Of a stretch of DNA of 64,000 nucleotides, positions 1-12,337 are shown one piece after another. Origin of the DNA: Apostichopus japonicus. Its lineage: Eukaryota > Echinodermata > Holothuroidea > Aspidochirotida > Stichopodidae. Numbering within the stretch: the stretch's first letter is position 1; every line of letters starts with the position of its first letter. Position numbers and translations under genes: made by a program. The stretch covers positions 30,965,960-31,029,959 of the forward strand of contig NC_092563.1 in NCBI RefSeq assembly GCF_037975245.1, given 5' to 3'. A model generated the notes under the pieces. It worked only from the letters and a program-made list of their open reading frames with translations, had not been told where the DNA came from and ran no database searches.

Positions 1-2036
1 TAATTGGACTCGACTACAGCTCTGCCATAAATATAAAGAGAAAATGGATTGTTAATAATTTATTATATGATGTTGTGAAGGTAGAGACTTAGAGAGTACT
101 CCTAAATGTAATGGATAGCATGATGTTGAAACTTTCCACTCACGATGGCATATGTGTGCGTGTGCGTTGGCGGGAGTACTGTGTTTGTGATCCTAGCTTG
201 TAAACACAGTTTCTCATGACAGTAATCCTTATTGGACAGATCTCATAGTTGATACAGTATGTACATAGATGCATCAAAGGTACAAGAAGCCTATTGTTTT
301 TGGTGAAGGTCAAAGGTAATTTAGGTAAAAATGGTCAAATTGTGAAAACTCAATTTGAAGCATGGATAGATCTATTGATTGGTATGTCTAGGCCAGTGGT
401 TGAGTCAACAGGGCAAACTTGTGAAAACCTTATTTAAACCATACATCTCAAGCCTTGCAGAGATATATGATGTTTAGTTTCATGTTATATCGCTAAAGAA
501 GGCTTTCAGTGGTCTTTTTAGATCCCCAACTGTCACTTTGAAAATGTTGTTTATTACAGTTCTAAATAGTTTTTTTGCTGTAAATTATTAAGCTACAATA
601 AGTTGTACATGCAGCCTACATATAAACAGTAGCATATATGTCAGATTCATAAAATAAAACTTATTACATAATGGAAACCATGTGCAGTGCAGTTTGCATA
701 ATGGTGATCTATTTACACACCCAACCAGCTAGAATCGGATCATAGCAACATGTTACCACATATATGCATTTAAGTATTTTGTCACACAGTACAGTGCTAA
801 CATCATACGAGGGAGTTGTTATTGTTCCATAACAACTCTGATTATAATAGCCTGTTCGTGCAGGAAGTTGTAATGGAACAACTCCCTGGTTTGTGCTATG
901 GACATGAGAACTATCTAATGCCTGTTGAACATTAGTCTTGTGCATTTTCATGTTACTTACTAACACCAAATTACTGCACACAGATGGTCATTTTTTAAAG
1001 TATGAAAACTGAATACAATCAAGAGCTTTTATTTGGACATGATACCCAATATGAAACTACTTTAGTTGCACATACTGTATGTATGCTGGTTTTTATCATG
1101 AATGATTTTTAAAGGAGCCATGAATTTGTTTGTTTTTTTATAAAGTAGGTCTGGATTCCCTTGACATTATAACCTGATTGAAATTTAACCTCTGTGATTG
1201 CACTAATATGTGAGACCATTGATTAACCTAATTAATAGCTTTTAATGATGAAGACTTTGATAACAATTTCATAACTCATTCGTGTGAACACAATGCAAGG
1301 TTCAATGAGGTACTGTTTATTTCCTTAAAATGCATTGCTGGTGGTTTTTCAACATACTCTAATCCTTTCAAATATGTTACATTGAATCTTTACACTTTTC
1401 CATTGATATATATCACAGACTGTGTTTTTTTGTTATGGGACTCCGTAAAACTGGATCAAACCTAGCAATTTCGGACAAGGAATTTGCTCTTTTCGCCAAA
1501 AGTCCTAAGTGCTCAAGTGACTGTTCACCCTGTAACGGCATTGTGGGACGTTGAGGAATACTTTTGATCAAGCTATTACTTCAGCACTATTAACACTACC
1601 CCCATCATAACGTTAATATCAAAATGCCTAAATTACTCAGCCATGATTGCCTTGTTATTCTAAAATGCAAACTCAATTGTTTACCTACAGCCATGATTCA
1701 TCCCATAGGTGCAGGAAAAAAAACAACTCATGTTACAAAAAATTGGTGTACACTGCTACACTGAGGCCATGTGTGACTTAGTTCTCTGAATCAGAACCAA
1801 TGACACACCACTACTACTGTACGCACAGGGCTAAGTGATGCACTCTAACACGTACAGAGAATATTGTGGGGATGAATATTGTACCGAGACGGCAAACGTT
1901 TTCACATTTTTTACTTTTGTAACTCGTTTAAGGAATATGGAATCTATCAGGCCCTTTCTTTTACTGTAGTGTTTCGTTTGCTTGTGTATCTGTTTTTGTG
2001 GAGTTGTGACTTTCTGACTGCCTTATTTTATTACAG
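1..2036. other. Unassigned AT-rich sequence
   Basis: No convincing coding frame or recognised element. The only structure noted is an imperfect inverted repeat: GGGAGTTGTT at about 811 and its complement AACAACTCCC at about 877, with partly matching inner flanks. It could form a hairpin of about 75 bases or be a very short MITE-like remnant. The short open frames here have no recognisable similarity and no compositional signal. Confidence 0.5.
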
Positions 2037-2100
2037 AGAGATTAAGACATACCCAAAGATTTATATTTCGTGGAATGGTTCAAAATTGCATCGCACGAAT
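2037..2100 (+). other. Candidate internal exon of an unidentified gene
   Basis: A 64-nt segment lies between a pyrimidine-rich acceptor (TTATTTTATTACAG, ending at 2036) and a consensus donor (GTAAGTTTTT from 2101). One frame is open throughout (one leading base, then 21 codons) and reads as a basic, aromatic-rich peptide containing KTYPKIYISWNG. I do not recognise the family. The DNA just downstream is repeated in inverted orientation near 39.4-39.8 kb, where the equivalent donor reads GTCAAG instead of GTAAGT. This suggests two diverged copies of one locus, of which only this one keeps the donor. No neighbouring exon could be joined to it, so it may be chance. Confidence 0.3.
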
Positions 2101-2475
2101 GTAAGTTTTTCATACCCCTAAATTGACACATCTGTCGATAAGCTTACTGTAGTGAAGGCCTAAGTAAACATCCATTATCTTTGGATGCTGTTTGCTATGC
2201 TCTGAGCCTCTAACCTCAGAAAGGTCAGGTCCCAGAGATTAGTGGTATTATATTGCGGTAATTTTGATATTTTTAGGGAGTAAGATTTCCAAATGCCCAA
2301 AAACATGCAAACACACAATTTGATCAGCATATACCTAAAATGGATTCAAACTCATGAAATATTTAACTCTGCTTGGCTGCAAAAAGTTATGGTTGCCTGC
2401 TGTATCGTTGCTAGTACTAGCTACAGTATATACTTCTAGCTAGTATAGTAGTAGGCCTAGTAATATTTGGAGGTG
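2101..2475 (+). repeat. Diverged inverted duplicate, left copy
   Basis: This stretch matches the reverse complement of 39370-39775 with moderate divergence. Shared landmarks in order are CATACCCCTAAATTGACACA, GGATGC-GTTTGCTATGCT, CTGAGCCTCTAA, AGGTCAGGTCCCAGAGAT, and ATATTTG followed by GTGCGTCAATTA. The copies differ by many substitutions and indels, so the duplication is old compared with the near-identical duplication elsewhere in the window. Confidence 0.7.
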
Positions 2476-5042
2476 CGTCAATTATTAAGCCTTTTCTTTA
2501 AAAGATCTGGAAGATCACTAGGCTGCAAAATGTGTAGGTTGACCAGTCTGTTACAAGTATATACTTAAATTAATTTATCACATTTTATATTCAGAGTATC
2601 AGCAAAGGCAGTTGCAGGCAGCTGTGATTTACCATAGTCAGTAATACTAATAGGCCTAATTTAGGACTAACGCTAGGCCTAGGCTAGTCCACTCTAACTC
2701 TAACCATTGTCTTACTTTATTTGTGTTCAGCATGAAGGTATTTACTCTGAATGTTATTAATATATCCCGAACACTTTTAAGGAATTTACTTACAATGCAT
2801 ATACTCCACCAAATTTCCAAAAGCCAACTTCAAATGGGCAACGTTTACGGTAACCTGCGTCACTTTCCTTTGTAGACTACCTGGCTAGGCCCACATAAAG
2901 TAACGTTGAATGTAGGTTATTGTGTTAGCAACGATACGATCCGATCGACTGCCCTGTTACCGAACACAGAAAGAGCTGTGTCACAAGTGACACATAGTGA
3001 CCCTTTCCAGAAAGTAACGCTCAATCGATAACCAAGAAACCACGCAAACACTCTGCTTTTAATTCTCATGGATTTATTGGCACGAGATATTTCAATGATT
3101 ATTTGTAAAAGAAAACATAAAAGAAATGCACATATGAAAATAACTACACCCCCTTGGATACTTATCCAGTGAATCCTACCCCCTTTATGCTAACTGACAC
3201 TGCTATAGTACGCTTTAGGACCGGCTTCAGAAGATCACCGCCCACAAGGTAGTCGCTATAGGCGGGGTCAAACCATTCAGCTTTTCGCACGTGTCAAAGT
3301 AGGATACCTGTATCCGGCGTCTTAAAAGTGTGGACCAGACCACATCTATTGGCACGGAAGAATACCCCCGTGACCCCAAGCAGTTAGTTTGGAGTGACCC
3401 AAAATAAAACCCTGTAGACAAACAGAGGAACAAAACCATTCCTAATATTTGTTTTAAACATACGGTCAATTTCCCGAAGCAAAACTACGATTGATTTATC
3501 GTAACTTATAAAGGACATTTTAACTCTCACTCCTTCGAGACACATTAACGTAAACATGATACAGCATTTCCTTTGCTTTCTAAAAATAATCTTACAAATT
3601 GTTCACAATAAATTCTTTACGCGACAAATTTAAGATCTGCCCTTGTTCCTCAAACAAATAAGGCTCTTATATACTTAGTTTACTCTTCCCTTTTCTTTAC
3701 AGGGAGACCTCTACTTTGTTAAGCCATCTGAAGGTTTTTTAGAAGATTTCCTATCACATTGTACATATTCACGTGATACAACAATTAAATCAATCAATCA
3801 AATATAAATTCCATACAATCTCAATAATAAACCAATTATGCGACAAAATGAAACTAACTCTCGTTACATGTATTAGTCTCAGCATTTCTACTAGGTTTTC
3901 GACCACTTTTGAGAATTTCGTTTCAATTCAAGCACTTTGAATCATACAGTTTACTTACAAATAAATTTACGAAATGATGACACTCTCTCATTTAATGTGG
4001 TCCTAGAATATACCAATTTTACATTAATACTTAGAATACTCACAGATTATTGGGGGTCGCCTGCCCGTAATCTGGTTTACTATACAGCAAACTCCGCTTG
4101 TCACACTAAACGAATAAAGCACTCTGCTCGACCTCGTGCGTCGAGAATACAATGTATCGTAGCGGCTTGTTCTCAATAACAAGTATACAAAATTGTCCTC
4201 AGTGACAATATCAGAGGAACACAATTTGAGGCCTCATTGCCTTTTAATTGAAGATGTTAACTCTCGTTCTCAATAACGGAGAAACTACCTCTCTCGCCGA
4301 CGTGATATGGTTACCAGATGGAATGCAACTAACTAACATTCCTGTACCCCACCCTAACATCAACTTTGCACAAAAAAAAACGAATCTAATATGACGTAAC
4401 CGCTCTTACAATTTGTAAGCACAGGTATTCCGATATATCTCGGTGAAACATACCAACAATAAGGAGCCGAGAAACCCGGAATTTAGTTTCTCTTTATATG
4501 CGATACAGGTGCTCCAATGCACACAGTGAAGCATATCAATACCAGGAATTTTGCATCCACTTACGTGACAAGCTGCTTATGTATGGGGGCGTTGTTTCGT
4601 TAGGTGTAAATTTGCCAGTTAAAATAGAAACTCTTATTTTCTTAAATATTCCAAATTAATGGAAGAAAAAGTACAAACGCGAAGTTTTCATTGTAATTAG
4701 AGGAACCTTTAAGTTTCGGAACTATATATAGCCGCATTTGGTCAAAATCGAGGTGTAAAGTTGGGATCAATATATATACCATGTACGTAATTCTGTTATA
4801 TACCCTTCGGAATTTCCTCCACTTTTGAGGGAAAATCCCTTTTAATGAACGATTTTTTTCTAGTAACTTCGGAATTGAAAAGTTAATGAGGTTTTCTCTT
4901 AACTCAAAATGATCATTCCTCAAAGGAAGTGAAATTGATTAAACAAGAAGACCCTAGACTTACGTTTACCTGATGTCAGGTAAACGTATCCCCGAGATAA
5001 ATTTAAGTCCCAGCTATCATGCGTAAGTAAACTCAAATACCA
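2476..5042. other. Unassigned sequence
   Basis: No gene or element recognised in about 2.5 kb. Short open frames at 3227-3469, 3937-4179 and 4642-4923 have no domain-like content. The inverted similarity to the 39 kb region may continue weakly beyond 2475 but could not be followed by eye. Confidence 0.5.
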
Positions 5043-5440
<398 letters not shown>

Positions 5441-5487
5441 TTATTGTTAATGATAGGAAGTTAAACGACAAAGGCAACTTAATATAT

Positions 5488-5730
5488 ATGTAATTGAAAT
5501 CGCAATGAGTCGGAAATCAAGAACGGTGAAAAAATGTCCAGCCTCAACCGGGATTCGAACCTGGGTCTCCCTTTTTAGATGCGGGCACCCAAACCACTAG
5601 TCTATTAACGCTGATTGTATGTCCAGAGGTTTGAAACCGGTAAGGAAGGTCGTAATTCCATTGTAGGCGTGTGTCACCTATATCGGTCAATACTAGTTTT
5701 TTCTTTGGTGACATATTTTTTTCTTACGAG
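5488..5730 (-). mobile_element. tRNA-related SINE-like repeat, copy 2
   Basis: Second minus-oriented copy, only about 50 bp from copy 1. It retains the 3' tail (reverse complement of AATCAAGAACGGTGAAAAA), the B-box region (GGGATTCGAACCTGGG as read on the plus strand) and the body. The A-box region is more diverged (CCACTAGTCTATTA on plus). It is the most decayed of the four copies. Confidence 0.65.
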
Positions 5731-6087
5731 ATACGTTACATATAATGGGGAAAACAATTTATAAATAATGCACTCATGTTTTCTCCATTTCCACGCAGTA
5801 GTCAAAATAAATAAAACAGCTGGGAAATACGTTAAAAATAGTTAGTTTGGCCTATCTTTAAATGTTTGACATATATTATGCTTTTGAGTTTGCTGGAATA
5901 AATTCATAAAATGTTTCATAACATTGTCATTGTTCATGATTTTATTAAACTCTTATCTTGCGAAAAGAAATAAGAAATAGGTTCCTTTCGTTTAAAATGT
6001 CAATATTAATTCACACAATCTTGCGATCATAAATCTGTAAGACTTCTTCCCATTGCATATGATGTTACTGCTTGGGCTCCAAAAAAA

Positions 6088-6655
6088 TATATACGGGTTA
6101 TAATCACCATATAAAGGACTATTGTTTGTAGGCGGATTGCTAAAATATAAATTTCATTAACTCGTTAAAGTTTAACAGATTTTGGTAATGATCGCAGTTC
6201 TAGTATACTTCAATACGTCATTGATGTATCAAATAGTCCGTTAACATATAGGTGAAAAGTCATTCATCGAGTTAATCAATCTTCGTTTGCAATTGTTTTA
6301 AAGACTGATTGATGGAAAGTACATGAACATGCAATAAAAATTAAGGTTATCAAATGCAAACAAGTACTCGTTTACTATATGCTAATATAATTAGACTGAT
6401 GCACCTCTTGCAAACCTATGGTTGATAAATGGCATGATAACGGATTTAAGCTATATATATATTATATGAGAACAATGAGACAGTTGAGAAAAAAGGACTT
6501 TGATATGGATTTAGTGACAAGGTATAACGACCTTGTGTGTTCTTCGTTGTATATCAAATATGCATCAACTGAATTTGCCACGAATAATCTGCCACACGCC
6601 GTTAGTATTGCAAAGAAAAACAACTTGTGAACGAAATGCTTTCTTTCCAATAAAC
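6088..6655 (-). repeat. Dispersed repeat family A, inverted copy
   Basis: The reverse complement matches 11520-12120 and 52690-53210 almost end to end. Shared landmarks are GGTTATAATCACCA, GTTAACTCGTTAAAGTTTAA-like blocks, CAATCAGTCTTTAAAACAATTGCAAA and the AACGAAGAACACA block. It makes the left arm of a large interrupted inverted repeat with 11520-12120, with the GAA satellite between the arms. Short open frames within it shift between copies and are not coding. The outer edge reads TATATATACGGGTTATAATC, a junction that recurs beside (AT)n tracts across the window. Confidence 0.8.
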
Positions 6656-8194
6656 TGAATTCATTATTATTATTATTATTATGATTATTATTATTCATTA
6701 AAATCTTAACATTCCCTTATTTTAAATTCATTTGTTTAAAAACGTCATTTTCACCTAAACTGTTAATGGTACTTTTGGCATATTTGAAGAAGCTTCGGTG
6801 AAATATCAGACTTCCACCAAAATATGTCGAATACTATAAAAATGAAATGTTACAAACTATTCAAACAAAGTTTCTTTTGGTTAAGAAAACTCTCACGTTT
6901 AAACAAATAAGGGATATATGACACATATCTAACATTTCGACCAATGACTTTCTCTGTGCATTCAAACAGAATCAATACATGATATGTCACTGGTTTTGAA
7001 AGACGCCCTTGATGATATAAAGCAGTTTGCTAACTAATAAAAAAAAAGGTATTAAACGTAAACAAAAAATGTTCTATCTTGAAATGCGGAATATAATAAT
7101 ATCTAACAAACATGGAACATATTAAATGGCATAAGCAATATAAAATAACACATACAAAGCGTGTACCTATATTCATTATTTACATCAATAAGAAATTTAA
7201 ACATTGTAAATGGCTATTTTTTTCACCGATTTTGCTTCTGATTTAGCCGCAAATAAACCAGAAAAAGCTAAATCATTGTATGATGTGTGATTATTGTATG
7301 AATAATGTATGATTGTTAAGGTGACAAAAATAATAATTTTATGTTTTAGTAGGCACTTGTGAAATTGAAATTCTCGCTGTTACTCGAGAAGTAACTGACA
7401 AAGCCTCCTTTGATTGTATTATTGTTACGAGTAAAACATACTATTTAAAATGTTACACCAACTCTGAGGTACTTTTGTGTTTTCTCCTGGACAGTGTTGA
7501 TGTGGCAAAAGTTATTGCAAGTTTTAAATGTGGCGGAATGAAAGCTTTCACAAAGTATAGTTATGTTTCTCCGTTACAAAAATCGTCCACGATACTTGAT
7601 AAACATATTTGAGAAACTATTGGATGGCTTCATTGCCCAAACCCATCTCCTCACCGAGAGTCAGTATACTTTCAGACCTTCTTTCTCTACAACTACATTG
7701 CACATAAAAAGAAAAAGTATTACCAACAATATTCATTATGTCGCATTCTACTGTAAATGTTAAATGGATATGTAATTTTAGTATTCTTAGGTCAAACCGT
7801 GTACTCACCCATGCATACGTTCAATAAATGAAAACCCTCTGTAAAGAAGTTTTTATTGAGAATCTTCGAATTGCCCGATCCCTTCAATGCAGCAAAAGTT
7901 TGGCATAAAAGTACTTCGTTATTATGTTGATCGTATATAACACAAACATTTAAACCAAAATAGATTGTTTGGACGGTCAAGATGGATGTCATAACGAAAC
8001 TATTACATAAATTTGTAAAGTAGCTTGCTAAAGTTTACTGCTGTGTGCCTCACCATCAAATACATGAAAGAAAATGTATTATTTGGTTTATGTCTGCATA
8101 AGTGTATACAACAGATGCCGTTCCTTTGTAAATTTTCTGATAAATTAAGTCCGATAAGCCATATGTCAGGCTTTTCACTGATTTTATGTTTTTG
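6656..8194. other. Unassigned sequence with short TTA microsatellite
   Basis: About 1.5 kb separates the two matching parts of the left arm of the inverted repeat; the right arm has only about 40 bp in the same place. A (TTA)n-type microsatellite occupies about 6662-6697. No coding frame or element was recognised. Confidence 0.5.
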
Positions 8195-8345
8195 CATTAC
8201 CATAATTCACAGCACGTTTACTTGTTAGTTGAGGGAAAACCATTTAATATGTTGATGGTTTGCAATATTGATAATGATGTGCAACCAATTTTAAGTTTTG
8301 TAAGATTTATGTCTTGTAAAATTCGTGCGTGACTCTTTCTGATAT
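8195..8345 (-). repeat. Inverted-repeat segment, left flank of the GAA satellite
   Basis: The reverse complement matches 11300-11480. Both contain TTACAAGACATAAATCTTAC, ACATCATTATCAATATTGCA and AACGTGCTGTGAATTATG. The GAA satellite therefore lies between two inverted copies of the same sequence, which could form a large stem. Confidence 0.85.
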
Positions 8346-10870
8346 TAGCAGAAGAAGAATTTGAAGAAGAAGAAGAATTTGAAGAAGAATTTGAAGAAGA
8401 AGAAGAATTTGAAGAAGAAGAAGAATTTGAAGAAGAAGAAGAATTTGAAGAAGAAGAATTTGAAGAAGAAGAATTTGAAGAAGAAGAATTTGAAGAAGAA
8501 GAAGAAGAAGAATTTGAAGAAGAAGAAGAAGAAGAAGAATTTGAAGAAGAAGAAGAAGAAGAAGAATTTGAAGAAGAAGAATTTGAAGAAGAAGAAGAAT
8601 TTGAAGAAGAAGAAGAAGAAGAAGAATTTGAAGAATTTGAAGAAGAAGAAGAATTTGAAGAAGAAGAAGAATTTGAAGAAGAAGAAGAATTTGAAGAAGA
8701 AGAAGAATTTGAAGAAGAAGAAGAATTTGAAGAAGAAGAAGAATTTGAAGAAGAAGAAGAATTTGAAGAAGAAGAAGAATTTGAAGAAGAAGAAGAATTT
8801 GAAGAAGAAGAAGAATTTGAAGAAGAAGAATTTGAAGAAGAATTTGAAGAAGAATTTGAAGAAGAATTTGAAGAAGAATTTGAAGAAGAATTTGAAGAAG
8901 AATTTGAAGAAGAATTTGAAGAAGAATTTGAAGAAGAATTTGAAGAAGAAGAAGAATTTGAAGAAGAATTTGAAGAAGAATTTGAAGAAGAATTTGAAGA
9001 AGAAGAAGAATTTGAAGAAGAATTTGAAGAAGAAGAAGAAGAAGAAGAATTTGAAGAAGAAGAAGAAGAAGAAGAATTTGAAGAAGAAGAATTTGAAGAA
9101 GAAGAAGAAGAAGAAGAAGAAGAAGAAGAAGAAGAAGAAGAAGAAGAAGAAGAAGAAGAAGAAGAAGAAGAATTTGAAGAAGAAGAAGAAGAAGAAGAAG
9201 AAGAAGAAGAAGAAGAAGAAGAATTTGAAGAAGAAGAAGAAGAAGAAGAATTTGAAGAAGAAGAAGAAGAAGAAGAAGAAGAAGAAGAAGAAGAATTTGA
9301 AGAAGAAGAAGAAGAAGAAGAAGAAGAAGAAGAAGAAGAAGAAGAAGAAGAAGAAGAAGAATTTGAAGAAGAAGAAGAAGAAGAAGAATTTGAAGAAGAA
9401 GAAGAAGAAGAAGAAGAAGAAGAAGAAGAAGAAGAATTGAAGAAAGAATTGAAGAAGAAGAAGAAGAAGAAGAAGAATTTGAAGAAGAATTTGAAGAAGA
9501 ATTTGAAGAATTTGAAGAAGAAGAAGAATTTGAAGAAGAAGAAGAATTTGAAGAAGAATTTGAAGAAGAATTTGAAGAAGAAGAAGAAGAAGAAGAAGAA
9601 AGAAGAAGAAGAAGAAGAAGAAGAAGAAGAAGAAGAAGAAGAATTTGAAGAAGAAGAAGAAGAAGAAGAAGAATTTGAAGAAGAAGAAGAATTTTGAAGA
9701 AGAAGAAGAAGAAGAAGAATTTGAAGAAGAAGAAGAAGAAGAAGAAGAAGAAGAAGAAGAAGAAGAAGAAGAAGAAGAAGAAGAAGAAGAAGAAGAAGAA
9801 GAAGAAGAAGAAGAAGAAGAAGAAGAAGAAGAAGAAGAAGAAGAAGAAGAAGAAGAAGAAGAAGAAGAAGAAGAAGAAGAAGAAGAAGAAGAAGAAGAAG
9901 AAGGAAGAAGAAGAAGAAGAAGAAGAGAAGAAGAAGAAGAAGAAGAAGAAAAGAAGAAGAAGAAGAAGAAGAAGAAGAAGAAGAAGAAGAAGAAGAAGAA
10001 GAAGAAGAAGAAGAAGAAGAAGAAGAAGAAGAAGAAGAAGAAGAAGAGAAGAAGAAGAAGAAGAAGAAGAAGAAGAAGAAGAAGAAGAAGAAGAAGAGAA
10101 GAAGAAGAAGAAGAAGAAGAAAAGAAGAAGAAGAAGAAGAGAAGAAGAAGAAGAAGAAGAAGAAGAAGAAGAAGAAGAAGAAGAAGAAGAAGAAGAAGAA
10201 GAAGAAGAAGAAGAGAAGAATGAAGGAAGAAGAATGAAGAATGTGAAGAGAATTGAAGAAGAAGAAGAAGAAGAAGAAGAAGAAGAAGAAGAAGAAGAAG
10301 AAGAAGAAGAAGAAGAAGAAGAAGAAGAAGAGAAGAAGAAGAAGAAAGAGAAGAAGAAGAAGAAGAAGAAGAAGAAGAAGAAGAAGAAGAAGAAGAAGAA
10401 GAAGAAGAAGAAGAAGAAGAAGAAGAAGAAGAAGAAGAAGAAGAAAAGAAGAGAAGAAGAAGAAGAAGAAGAAGAAGAAGAAGAAGAAGAAGAAGAAGAA
10501 GAAGAAGAAGAAGGAAGAAGAAGAAGAAGAAGAAGAAGAAGAAGAAGAAGAAGAAGAAGAAGAAGAAGAAGAAGAAGAAGAAGAAGAAGAAGAAGAAGAA
10601 GAAGAAGAAGAAGAAGAAGAAGAAGAGAAGAAGAAGAAGAAGAAGAAGAAGAAGAAGAAGAAGAATTTGAAGAAGAATTTGAAGAAGAATTTGAATGAAG
10701 AAGAAGAAGAAGAAGAAGAAGAAGAAGAAGAAGAAGAAGAAGAAGAAGAAGAAGAAGAATTTGAAGAAGAAGAAGAAGAAGAAGAATTTGAAGAAGAAGA
10801 AGAAGAAGAAGAAGAAGAAGAAGAAGAAGAAGAAGAAGAAGAAGAAGAAGAAGAAGAAGAAGAAGAAGAA
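8346..10870. repeat. 2.5 kb purine-only GAA/TTT satellite
   Basis: The plus strand is almost entirely GAA triplets interrupted by TTT, giving (GAA)nTTT units. Subarrays with fixed period are visible: about ten 18-bp units at roughly 8640-8825, then about ten 12-bp units at 8826-8945, then less regular units. From about 9720 to 10640 it is near-pure (GAA)n with single-base slips that change frame. The only clearly non-repeat patch is around 10211-10255. Open frames of 850-890 codons in three minus-strand frames (poly Ser, Leu or Phe) and the Lys/Glu frames on plus are repeat artefacts. Family A copies at 25.05 and 52.47 kb have only four or five GAA triplets at the matching place. Confidence 0.97.
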
Positions 10871-11480
10871 ACACCTTGTTGACTTATTATCATCAACATT
10901 TATCAACATTTATTAAGTAATAATGTTAAAGTTAATCATGAAAATCAAAATACAGCTTTATGTACCAAACATCAATAAAAAATATAAACTGTTTCATAGT
11001 TTCAAGCTGCTTTCTACTTATACTTTCTACTATAACATATATAAAAGGGCTGTTTTTATGTTTTGTACTGATTCACTTGACAACATTATCTTTTAATGTG
11101 TATCTATATTAGTATATTATATTATAATACATCTGAAGGGAACGATCTCTAACAATCGTAAGTGACTAATGATTACTTTTCAGTGAGCATAATATTCAAA
11201 GTTAATCAATGAATTTGTATCGATGTTGGACTGAAACTTTGTTGTCACTTAAAAGCAACTGTATTTTAATTGTTTGCAGGTGTTAAAGGTGTTGTGTTAT
11301 TTCAGCTGATGCTAAAATCAGAAATAGTCACGCTGTAATCTTACAAGACATAAATCTTACAAGACTTAAAGTTGGTTACACATCATTATCAATATTGCAA
11401 AACCTTAAACCTATCAACATATTGAATGGTTTTCCTCAAGTAATTAGTAAACGTGCTGTGAATTATGATAATGCCAAAAG
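10871..11480 (+). repeat. Dispersed repeat family A, upstream part, with inverted segment
   Basis: The first 190 bp after the GAA satellite (from ACCTTGTTGA through TATAAAAGGG) match 25095-25245 and 52515-52670. Family A therefore includes a stretch that follows a GAA seed. Bases 11300-11480 are the inverted partner of 8195-8345. 11060-11290 is not recognised. Confidence 0.75.
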
Positions 11481-11519
11481 GAAAGGTACCTTTTTAAAAC
11501 GAAAGAATTGGGAATTGTA

Positions 11520-12117
11520 AATGATAATTGAACATAGACGATAATGAATTTCAATTTATTCGAAAGATAGTCAAGCATTTTGTTCACAATATGTTTTTCT
11601 TTTCAATACTATCGGTGTGTGGCAGATTATTCGCTGCAAATTCAGTCAATGCATATTTGATATACAACGAAGAACACACAATGTCGTTATGCCTTGTCAC
11701 TAAATCCATATCAAAGTCCTTTTTCTTAACCGTCTCATTGTTCTCATATAATATAGAACTTAAATCCGTTATCATGCCATTTATCAACCATAAGTTTGCA
11801 AGAGGTGTATCAGTCTAATTATATTAGCACATAGTAAACGAAGTACTTGCTTGCATTTGATGACTTTATTTTTATCACATATCAATGTACTTTCCATCAA
11901 TCAGTCTTTAAAACAATTGCAAAGGAGGTTTGATTAACTCGATGAATGACTTTTTACCTAGATGTTAACGAACTATTTGGTACCTCAATGACGTATTAGA
12001 AGTATTGAAGAACTGCGACCTCTACCGAAAGTTGTTAAACTTTAACGAGTTAACAAAATTTATATTTGAAAATCTGCCTATAAACAATGGTCCTTTGTGT
12101 GGTGATTATAACCCGTA

Positions 12118-12120
<3 letters not shown>
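11520..12120 (+). repeat. Dispersed repeat family A, direct copy
   Basis: Very close to 52660-53210 in the same orientation and to the reverse complement of 6088-6655. It ends in GTGATTATAACCCGTATATA, which runs directly into an (AT)n tract as in the 53.2 kb copy. The 96-codon open frame at 11528-11818 is not conserved in the other copies and is probably not coding. More diverged relatives lie at about 21830-22180 and 24110-24500. Confidence 0.85.

Positions 12121-12206
<86 letters not shown>
12121..12206. repeat. (AT)n microsatellite
   Basis: Dinucleotide run between family A and the hammerhead-bearing palindrome. The Ile-Tyr open frames that cross it on both strands are artefacts. Confidence 0.95.
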
Positions 12207-12210
<4 letters not shown>

Positions 12211-12239
12211 ATACTAGATGAGACTAGTGGAACACTAGT

Positions 12240-12285
12240 AGTTGTAACTCGGAGTTTCACGCTTTGTAGCGATCTTCAGACAACT
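12240..12285 (-). ncRNA. Hammerhead ribozyme motif, type I (minus-strand arm)
   Basis: Mirror image of the plus-strand motif, lying in the left arm of the palindrome. It has the same core (CTGAAGA, GAAA), stems and predicted cleavage site, which falls between 12246 and 12245 on the minus strand. Because it is an exact reverse complement, its quality is the same as that of its partner. Confidence 0.72.
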
Positions 12286-12291
12286 CAACAG

Positions 12292-12337
12292 AGTTGTCTG
12301 AAGATCGCTACAAAGCGTGAAACTCCGAGTTACAACT
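12292..12337 (+). ncRNA. Hammerhead ribozyme motif, type I (plus-strand arm)
   Basis: The order is: stem I 3' strand AGTTGT (12292-12297); core CTGAAGA (12298-12304), which fits the CUGANGA consensus; stem II CGCT/AGCG with loop ACAA; core GAAA (12319-12322); short stem III ACT/AGT closed by CCG; U16.1 at 12330; H17 = T at 12331; then stem I 5' strand ACAACT (12332-12337), fully complementary to AGTTGT. Predicted cleavage is after 12331. The stem II base pair next to the core is U-U rather than the usual G-C. Short-stem-III type I hammerheads are known from Penelope-like elements and metazoan retrozymes. No protein of such an element was found nearby. Confidence 0.75.

Noticed and set aside
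8218-10916. Open frames up to 893 codons in several frames on both strands across the GAA satellite
   Set aside because: All are translations of one triplet repeat (poly Ser, Leu, Phe, Lys, Glu or Arg depending on frame). Frame changes follow single-base slips, so this is not a protein gene.
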